Assembly (NCBI GenBank): GCA_019359155.1
Contig: JAHHHV010000087.1
Span: 1 to 64,000, forward strand
Length of the DNA stretch: 64,000 bases
DNA from: Pegethrix bostrychoides GSE-TBD4-15B
Lineage (GTDB): Bacteria; Cyanobacteriota; Cyanobacteriia; Elainellales; Elainellaceae
Reading direction: 5' to 3'
The first letter of the stretch is position 1; every line of letters starts with the position of its first letter. Made by a program: the position numbers and the translations under genes. A model generated the notes under the pieces. It was not told the origin of the DNA and made no database searches. It saw only the letters and a list, made by a program, of their open reading frames with translations. Positions 43,396-50,093 of this stretch are shown one piece after another.

Positions 43396-44363
43396 TCAGT
43401 AATGCTAGCCCGGTCAATGGTCACTTGGATATCGAAGCTGTCTCCGGCCTCGCCCCGAAAATGCCGAAGCTGAATATAGCTGTCCTGTGTCCTCGCACGT
43501 ACTTCTTGCAGCTTGTCACCCGTTGCGCTCAGCATCGCGAGCTGTAAATTAGGTGGCAGATAGCTGTTTCCGGGCGCGGGATGAATTTGTACTAGCACGT
43601 TCATGCTGGTATCTGGGTTCAGGGTGATAGCCAAAGACAGTACGACTGACTGCTCACCCAGATCCATACCCACGTCAATCAGCTTCGCCTGCCGCACTGA
43701 AATTCCGGACTGGGACGGACTGCGGACGGTCGCCATCTGAATCGAGCTGCTGCCTAGCACCTCTTCGATGGTTTGCCAGCCAGCTTCGGCAATCCCAGTC
43801 AGCCATTTCCGCAAATCAATGATCTGTCGGTTGTTGCTCACCGCGTTGGTTGCTGAGTCAGATGCCGAGTTAGATGCCGAGTCAGATGCTGAATTAGATG
43901 CCGGATCAAATGCCAAATCAAAGCGCTGCAAATAGCGGGGAAACTGATCGAGGGGTTGCAGCTCAGACAGCGGCAGCGCAGCTGGGCTAGAGGTGAAGCC
44001 CAGTAGTCGAGCTGACTTCAGACTTGGATCGAGCTGCACCGCCACATAGCCAATCCGATCCGCCCAAGCGTCCGCCGCAACCTCCAGCAGTTCTGCCTCT
44101 GGCAGCACCGGACAGCACTCTAACTTGCCATAGGGTTCAAGCCACAGATCCGCGACATCTATAAACTTTGCCATCCAAGGGTCGCGCCAGTCACTCTGGC
44201 TAGGGTCTGTGGCAATCCCGAGACAGCGCAGATAAAACTCAACGGCATAGACTGTCAAAGCTTTTAAATAGGTCTGCCGAGACGAAGACAGGCGCTGGGC
44301 CATGGCATGGGCTTCATAAGAGAGCGGAACAGTAAAGCTGGCTAATTCCACGGTCTGGTTCAT
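43380..44363 (-). CDS. DUF1822 family protein
   Basis: 327 residues, soluble. DUF1822 features are the N-terminal FTVPLSYEAHAMAQRL, the helix YLKALTVYAVEFYLRCLGI, WLEPYGKLECCPVLP, and the GYVAVQLDPSLKSARLLGF block. The C-terminal half is beta-rich (VVLSLAITLNPDTSMNVLVQ). A central linker of Asn/Ser/Asp/Ala is encoded by a 12-bp tandem repeat (SNSA/SDSA five times, about 43855-43915). Function unknown. In cyanobacteria it is regularly next to sigma-like and CHASE2 genes. It is 34 bp downstream of the sigma-like gene and 36 bp upstream of CHAT-CHASE2. Confidence 0.85.
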   Translation of the reverse strand: MNQTVELASFTVPLSYEAHAMAQRLSSSRQTYLKALTVYAVEFYLRCLGIATDPSQSDWRDPWMAKFIDVADLWLEPYGKLECCPVLPEAELLEVAADAWADRIGYVAVQLDPSLKSARLLGFTSSPAALPLSELQPLDQFPRYLQRFDLAFDPASNSASDSASNSASDSATNAVSNNRQIIDLRKWLTGIAEAGWQTIEEVLGSSSIQMATVRSPSQSGISVRQAKLIDVGMDLGEQSVVLSLAITLNPDTSMNVLVQIHPAPGNSYLPPNLQLAMLSATGDKLQEVRARTQDSYIQLRHFRGEAGDSFDIQVTIDRASITESFIL

Positions 44364-44397
44364 GGTGACTCTCGCTGCATGTTAAACGCTGAAAAAT

Positions 44398-45168
44398 CTA
44401 CGGGTCTAGATACTGTCTAAAATAGGGAACCAAATCTTTGAGCTGACGATTGAAGAAGCTGCAAAGTGTCTGTGCAGATACCTCAAGCTCTTGAGCAATC
44501 TCTGGCCAAGCTTTACCCTCGATATATTTAGCAATTGCCAAAGCTTGGAACGTTACGTCCGGTCGCTCTCGCAGCCTCTGCTTTTGTAGCTTGCCTGCGG
44601 GATCTTGCTGCAAAAACTGCTGAATTTGCAGATCGGTATGTTCGGGTACGGACGAGGCTAGGGGGAGATCTTCTAGAGAGGGCAATCGCATTGGAAACCG
44701 ACTCTCTGTTTTGGGCATTTGAGTCATTCCTTGCTTTTGATAGTCTTTGACAACCTCAATAAACTGATAGTTGAGCCGAAAATTAACCCAGGCCATCACT
44801 GGATGCGCCGGGTTATACTGCTCAATCTTTTGACAAATCTCGATCAGCGTTTTTTGCAGAGCCTCGTTGTAGAGATCTCTGTAGAGACTGGGTGGATAGG
44901 CCGATTGCTGTGGATGCCCTAGCCGACCTGACTGCAAAATGCCGCCCACAAGATGATTGAGCAACTGCTGGCGCTCTGGGCTGCGAGCCGGATATGCCTG
45001 AAGCTTGGCGACCTGTGCCGCCAGTTCTGCATCCCACTGCGCCGCGGTTAAATTGTCTGCTTCCTCCTGCCTATCAATCATCTGCATCTCAACCAGAGAA
45101 CGACATACCGCTGACTTGAATCTATGAACAATTCTATGCGGTGTTGCCGCTATACTCGGCGCTACCAC
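44398..45168 (-). CDS. Sigma-70-like transcription factor heading the CHAT-CHASE2 operon
   Basis: Up to 256 residues. The central part resembles sigma region 2 (LYRDLYNEALQKTLIEICQK, then PVMAWVNFRLNYQFIEVVKD) and the C-terminus region 4 with a helix-turn-helix (GKAWPEIAQELEVSAQTLCS). It is a divergent member specific to cyanobacterial DUF1822/CHASE2 loci. The frame opens with GTG at 45168; ATG at 45087 or 45081 is an alternative without the basic N-terminal 27 residues. A perfect 20-bp inverted repeat (45288-45398) lies between it and the divergent protease operon and could be its own promoter motif. Whether it works as a true sigma factor is inferred. Confidence 0.72.
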   Translation of the reverse strand: MVAPSIAATPHRIVHRFKSAVCRSLVEMQMIDRQEEADNLTAAQWDAELAAQVAKLQAYPARSPERQQLLNHLVGGILQSGRLGHPQQSAYPPSLYRDLYNEALQKTLIEICQKIEQYNPAHPVMAWVNFRLNYQFIEVVKDYQKQGMTQMPKTESRFPMRLPSLEDLPLASSVPEHTDLQIQQFLQQDPAGKLQKQRLRERPDVTFQALAIAKYIEGKAWPEIAQELEVSAQTLCSFFNRQLKDLVPYFRQYLDP

Positions 45169-45287
45169 AGAGCAACTTTAATCCCTAGCAGATTTGTCAA
45201 CCGTAAATCTATACGGAGCAGTTTCACCAATTTCACCGTCTCCCTCCATGACACTTCTATAGTCGATTCTGACGCTGCCGATCTAGT

Positions 45288-45398
45288 CAACGCATCTCTT
45301 TACAAAACTTAACAAATTTCCGTGCGGACAGGTAGAACCCCTGAAAAAGCAGCAGAAATGAGTGAAACTATTATAAACTTTTGTAAAGAGATGCGTTG
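45288..45398. promoter_or_regulatory. Perfect 20-bp inverted repeat in the divergent sigma/metalloprotease region
   Basis: TTTTGTAAAGAGATGCGTTG reads rightward at 45379-45398, and its exact reverse complement lies at 45288-45307, 71 bp apart. Both copies point outward toward the two divergent genes. Identical outward 20-mers suggest paired promoters or operators for one factor, possibly the adjacent sigma-like protein. A 111-bp miniature transposon with 20-bp inverted ends is the alternative, but no target-site duplication is visible. Confidence 0.7.
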
Positions 45399-45556
45399 CT
45401 TGGAGTAATTCCAGACTGAATGCATAGTAGAGCCTTGTTCTGAAAAGAAGACGCTCCCCCTTCTATTTTTCGTTTATCTGCTCTGGTTGGGATCGGTTTA
45501 AAAAATATTCGGTTCGTTCTCTGATTTGTAGTCACTCAACTCACAGGAATTTAACA

Positions 45557-47068
45557 ATGCAGTTCTCTTTTACCTATGCTCCAGGCACTTCGCTAGATCA
45601 GATGATTGGCTTTGAAACAGCTGGTCGCCTCTGGGCGAGCCATCTGCGCGATGACGTAACGGTCAATATCTATGTCGAACCGACCAATACGCTGCCTGTG
45701 GGCGTGGCGGGTGGGGCGCTGATGGGCGTACAGGCCGATCAGCAATATAGTAGCTGGCACACAAAGCTAGCAGCCGATCGCAAATCAGCAACTGATCGAA
45801 CCGTGCATCGAAATCTGCCGAGCAACAGAAGCACTTTTACAGCCTGGGTAAATGAAATCGGCGCTGAGGGCGTGACCTCAAATAAGCTAGAGCAGAGCAG
45901 CAGTACGCTAAATCTGAGCCGTGCCAATGCCAAATCTTTAGGGCTCGTAAACGGACAAGCGACAGCGCTGGATGGCTATGTTTTAGTGAACAACCAGCTG
46001 CCCAGTCTGGGATTGGACTGGAACTACAGACTCGGCGGCGCGGTGCCAGCTAATCAAGTGGACTTTTTAAGCGTGGCGATTCACGAAATTGGGCATGTGC
46101 TGGGTTTCTACAGCGGTGTAGATGCATCTGGCTGGCAGATCACGCCGATTGATGGATTTTATGGTGATGATGACGACGATGACGATGACGACGGCAGCAC
46201 CAGCGGCGAACTCGATCCGCGTGGCCCGCTGCAAAATGCCACCAGTCTAGATATGCTGCGCTTCTCTAATGAAGACAAAATTGATCTAGTGATTGGCGGC
46301 AGCCCCTTTTTCTCAATTGATGGCGGCACTACAAAGCAGGCAAATTTTGCCACAGGCATTGATCGAAACCTGGGGGGCGATGGCTATCAGGCCAGCCATT
46401 GGCAGTCGAGCGGCGGCACGCTAGGCATCATGGAACCCAACCTCGCCCCCGGACAGCGACGGAGTCTGCGCCCCCTCGATCGACAGGCGCTGGATGCCAT
46501 TGGCTGGGATGCCGGGACGGGTGGAGTCAATCTCGCCACGCTGCAAAATCAGGCTAAAGCCGCTCTGGCGGCTCGGCTCGGGCTAACGGTGGCTCAGCTC
46601 CAGGCCAATCCAGCCGCAGCCCAGCAGTTGACGCAGGATCGTAGCCAAGATGCTATTGCCATGATTGACCAAAGCCAGATTTATGAATGGCGATTTAGTC
46701 GGCGGGGCAGACGCAGCGGATATTGGGGCACCATCGACTTGCCTGCCGCCCAGACTATGGCCAGCAGCCCTAATCATCCTGCTGGCGATCCTTTGACAGG
46801 CAGCAGCCAGACGGCCATCCCTAATCTAGGAACAGATGCCCTGACCGCCGGGGGAGCTAGCCAATCCAGAACCGCGCTGAGCGAGTCTAGTACCAGTCTG
46901 CCAAGCGACGATCCGGCGGCTAGCCGCTTGGCAGCTGACTCACTAGCGCCCAGCCCCATCTTGAGCTACTCTACCCCTATGATCTCTCCTGCCTCTCTGC
47001 TCAATCCCATGGATGCGCTAGCCCCCAACTATTTGATTGGCTCAGAGCTGCTGCAAGCCGCGATCTAA
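45557..47068 (+). CDS. Zinc metalloprotease (NF038122-like) with HExxH motif
   Basis: A 503-residue protein. The zinc site VAIHEIGHVLGF (H176, E177, H180) is in the standard HExxHxxG form. A poly-Asp run of nine Asp after residue 195 may bind calcium. The N-terminus FTYAPGTSLDQMIGFETAG, with WASHLRDDVTVNIYVE, is the hallmark of a cyanobacterial metalloprotease family annotated NF038122. There is no signal peptide, so export, if any, uses another route. The C-terminal 120 residues are Ser/Pro/Ala-rich and end hydrophobic. First gene of an operon with a TPS haemagglutinin and a CHAT protein. The stop lies in a 14-bp duplication (47063-47091). Confidence 0.82.
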   Translation: MQFSFTYAPGTSLDQMIGFETAGRLWASHLRDDVTVNIYVEPTNTLPVGVAGGALMGVQADQQYSSWHTKLAADRKSATDRTVHRNLPSNRSTFTAWVNEIGAEGVTSNKLEQSSSTLNLSRANAKSLGLVNGQATALDGYVLVNNQLPSLGLDWNYRLGGAVPANQVDFLSVAIHEIGHVLGFYSGVDASGWQITPIDGFYGDDDDDDDDDGSTSGELDPRGPLQNATSLDMLRFSNEDKIDLVIGGSPFFSIDGGTTKQANFATGIDRNLGGDGYQASHWQSSGGTLGIMEPNLAPGQRRSLRPLDRQALDAIGWDAGTGGVNLATLQNQAKAALAARLGLTVAQLQANPAAAQQLTQDRSQDAIAMIDQSQIYEWRFSRRGRRSGYWGTIDLPAAQTMASSPNHPAGDPLTGSSQTAIPNLGTDALTAGGASQSRTALSESSTSLPSDDPAASRLAADSLAPSPILSYSTPMISPASLLNPMDALAPNYLIGSELLQAAI

Positions 47069-47091
47069 CGCCTGATCATCTAACGCCTGAT
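47063..47091. repeat. 14-bp duplication across the metalloprotease stop codon
   Basis: ATCTAACGCCTGAT occurs at 47063-47076 and 47078-47091. The stop TAA (47066-47068) is in the first copy and is duplicated in the second. Confidence 0.93.
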
Positions 47092-47108
47092 ACCTGAACG
47101 TACTGCCT

Positions 47109-50093
47109 GTGCCCAGAGCGATGCTACCGAGAGCGATGCTGCTCAGACCCAGTCTGCTCAGACCCAGTCTGCTGAGATCCAGTTTGGGGTGTCAGCTGGT
47201 GCAGATTGGCTGGATCTGCTGTCTGCTGGGCGGTCTGCCTGCTGCAAAACCAGCGCTGGCAGAGGTGGTGCGTGACCGAACGCTGCCAGTGCCAACTCGC
47301 GTCACGTCGCAGGGTGAAACGCTGGAAATTACTGGTGGCACCCAAGCTGGCAGCAATCTATTCCATAGCTTTGAGCGGTTCTCGGTTCCAACAGGCAGAG
47401 CGGCTTTTTTTAACAACGCAGCCTCGGTGAGAAATATTTTTGGGCGAGTCACGGGCCGGCTCCGCTCACGGATCGATGGGGAACTGCGAGCCAACAGCAG
47501 CGCCAACCTGTTTCTGCTCAATCCCAACGGCATTCTATTTGGCCCGAATGCGTCGCTTAACCTCGGCGGTTCGTTTGTGGGCAGCAGCGCCAACAGTCTG
47601 CGATTTGCGGATGGCCGTGAGTTTAGTGCGGTCAGCCCTCAAGCTGCCCCTCTGCTGACGGTGAGCCAGCCAGTTGGGCTACAGTTTGGCGCTAGTCCAA
47701 GTCCATTTGGCCCGAACCGTCCCGGCCAAATTCAGGTGCAGGGGAGCGGTCACGCGCTGTTTCTCAACTCGCCTACAGAGCCTTCTGTCAATCGCAGCAA
47801 TCGTCCTGCGGGGCTGGAGGTCAACCCCGGACAGACTCTAGCTTTAATGGGCAGCGATCTGGCTTTATTAGGCGGTAATCTAACGGCGGCGAGCGGCCAG
47901 ATCGAACTTGGTAGCGTCGCTGCTGGGCAAGTCAAACTGACCGAACGGCTGAACGGGCGCGGCTGGAGATTTGATTACGCAGATGTTCCAGCCTTTCGAG
48001 ATATTCACCTCAGACAGGCTGCTTCTCTAGAGGCAAGCGGTAATCAAGGCGGCGAGATTCGGTTGCAGGGGCGCGTGATTCAGATTACGGGAGCTTCAGC
48101 GCTACTTGCCGACACGTTGGGATCTGGCTCAGGCGGACTGCTGCAATTGCGGGCATCCGAGCGACTGCGCGTTGCGGGATTTGCGCCATCGTCCGCAGCC
48201 CCGTTTGTGAGTCGGCTTTCGACAGATGTAGCCGCAGGAGCCACAGGGGCGGGCGGACTGCTGACCATTGCTACGCCGAAACTGCAAATCACGTCTGGCG
48301 GGCAGATTTCCAGCGGCACCTTTGGAGCCGGAGATGCGGGAACGCTGCGAGTCGAGACCACAGATCTGCTGATCAGCGGCAGTTCAGCTGTGGGGCCAAG
48401 CGGCTTATTTGTGCCTGTAGAAGTGGCGGCGAGTGGCAATGGCGGTACTTTAGTGATTCAGACAGGGCGGCTGCGAATTCTAGACCAGGCGCAGATTGCA
48501 GCCACTACATTTGGCTTGGGCGATGCTGGCAGGCTGTCCATCCAAGCTGATCAGGTTGAGCTTCAGCGCAGCAGCGGCATCTTTGCCGGGGTGGAGCCAG
48601 GGGCGGTTGGCAACGGTAAGACCTTAACGCTACGAGCCGATCAGATCCAGATTGCTCAGGGCGCGCAGATTGCCACGCTGACTGCCGGGGCAGGTAATGC
48701 TGGGAATATTGCGGTGAACGCTCGTGAGATTGAGCTAGTGGGCAGCACGGGGCAGTTTGCCAGCGGTCTATCCGCATCGGTAGAGCCAGGATCAGCGGGG
48801 CGCGGCGGCAGTATTACCGTCACAGCCCAGCGCTTGCAGATTCGAGACGGCGCGGAGATTTCAACAACGACATTCAGCAATGGCCGAGCTGGGAATTTGG
48901 CCATTCGCGCTGAGGAGATTGAGCTCATCGGTGGCTCATCAGAAGGCCCTAGCGCGCTATTGGCAGCGGCCAGAGGCAACGGCGATGGCGGCAATTTGAC
49001 CCTCAATGCCGATCGCTTACGCATCACTGCTGGCGGCCAGATTGCCACCGCCACCTCTGGCTCTGGCCGAGCTGGCGATCTGACGATCACGACATCAGAA
49101 TTAGTAGAGCTATCTGGTGGCAACGCATTTGCTCGCAGTGGCCTATTTGCCAGCGCCATTGACGATATTGGTACAGGCGGCAACCTGCAAATTGCCACCC
49201 GTCAGCTAGTGGTGAGAGACGGCGCAACAATCAGCGTCAGCAACTTTCCAAGCCGCAGCTCTGGACTCCAACCGGGGCAAGGCGGAGTCGGTAACCTGAG
49301 CATTACCGCTGACTTGATCCGCCTAGCGGATCAAGCTGTCCTGACTGCTGATTCAGCCGCAGGCGATCAGGGGAATATTGCCTTGCAGTCTGATTTAGTT
49401 TTGCTCAACCAGCAAAGCGCCATCACAACTAACGCGATCGGCAACGCGCGCGGTGGCAATATTACGATCGAAAGTGATATTTTAGCTGCGGCCAATAATA
49501 GTGACATTACGGCCAACGCCGAAGATAACTTTGGTGGACAGATCACGATTAGCGCTGATGCCGTTTTGGGCACTCAGGTGCGACCTCGCCTGACCTCTAG
49601 AAGTGACATTACTGCGTCCTCAGCGCTGGGTACGCAGTTTAGCGGCACTGTGCAGCTGAATGCACCAGAGATTAACCCGAGTCAGGAATTTGTGCAGTTG
49701 TCTGACAGGTTCATCAACGCCAGCAGCCAGATTGTCGCAGTTTGTACCGAAACCGCAGACAATCAGTTTGTGGTAACTGGGCGCGGTGGATTACCAGAAG
49801 CGCCAATCCAGCTGCTGCGCGGCGGCACAATTTGGGAGGATCTGCGGACTCCTGCTGTAGATCATGTGACCAGTAGCATGACCAGTCGTATGACCAATCG
49901 TGAATCAAATCTAGAACGTGAAGCAGAACCTGAAATCAACCGCTCAGAGCCTGAGCTAGTGGAAGCAGCAGGCTGGCAGATCGATCAATCCGGTCAAGTC
50001 ATCTTGGTATCACAAGCCAACGCTCAGCCCCAGATCCAGGCTCAGATTAGGACAGACTGCTCAGAAGCAGAGCAGAACGAGTCTGGATCATGA
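47109..50093 (+). CDS. Filamentous haemagglutinin-type two-partner-secretion protein
   Basis: A 994-residue exported protein. The signal peptide is followed by the TPS domain at about 50-300: GETLEITGGTQAGSNLFHSF, FFNNAASVRNIFGRVTG, ANLFLLNPNGILFGPNASLN and GGSFVGSSANSLRF are diagnostic. The rest is a right-handed beta-helix of about 25-residue repeats (IRAEEIELIGGSS, LTLNADRLRITAGGQIATAT). It would be released through a TpsB pore, which is not encoded here. The GTG start is uncertain: the first 25 residues are made of two tandem 15-bp repeats (PRAML, then LRPSL), with ATGs at 47121 and 47136. Its stop overlaps the next start (ATGA), giving coupling to the CHAT protein. Confidence 0.9.
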   Translation: MPRAMLPRAMLLRPSLLRPSLLRSSLGCQLVQIGWICCLLGGLPAAKPALAEVVRDRTLPVPTRVTSQGETLEITGGTQAGSNLFHSFERFSVPTGRAAFFNNAASVRNIFGRVTGRLRSRIDGELRANSSANLFLLNPNGILFGPNASLNLGGSFVGSSANSLRFADGREFSAVSPQAAPLLTVSQPVGLQFGASPSPFGPNRPGQIQVQGSGHALFLNSPTEPSVNRSNRPAGLEVNPGQTLALMGSDLALLGGNLTAASGQIELGSVAAGQVKLTERLNGRGWRFDYADVPAFRDIHLRQAASLEASGNQGGEIRLQGRVIQITGASALLADTLGSGSGGLLQLRASERLRVAGFAPSSAAPFVSRLSTDVAAGATGAGGLLTIATPKLQITSGGQISSGTFGAGDAGTLRVETTDLLISGSSAVGPSGLFVPVEVAASGNGGTLVIQTGRLRILDQAQIAATTFGLGDAGRLSIQADQVELQRSSGIFAGVEPGAVGNGKTLTLRADQIQIAQGAQIATLTAGAGNAGNIAVNAREIELVGSTGQFASGLSASVEPGSAGRGGSITVTAQRLQIRDGAEISTTTFSNGRAGNLAIRAEEIELIGGSSEGPSALLAAARGNGDGGNLTLNADRLRITAGGQIATATSGSGRAGDLTITTSELVELSGGNAFARSGLFASAIDDIGTGGNLQIATRQLVVRDGATISVSNFPSRSSGLQPGQGGVGNLSITADLIRLADQAVLTADSAAGDQGNIALQSDLVLLNQQSAITTNAIGNARGGNITIESDILAAANNSDITANAEDNFGGQITISADAVLGTQVRPRLTSRSDITASSALGTQFSGTVQLNAPEINPSQEFVQLSDRFINASSQIVAVCTETADNQFVVTGRGGLPEAPIQLLRGGTIWEDLRTPAVDHVTSSMTSRMTNRESNLEREAEPEINRSEPELVEAAGWQIDQSGQVILVSQANAQPQIQAQIRTDCSEAEQNESGS

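Noticed and set aside
44822-45037. Alternative frame inside the sigma-like gene
   Set aside because: Shadow frame; the sigma-like frame has region 2 and region 4 features and proper operon spacing.
45308-45378. Loop of the 20-bp inverted repeat considered as a small RNA or long hairpin terminator
   Set aside because: A 71-nt loop with no U-tract makes a terminator unlikely, and nothing else supports an RNA gene; the paired-site reading fits the divergent genes better.
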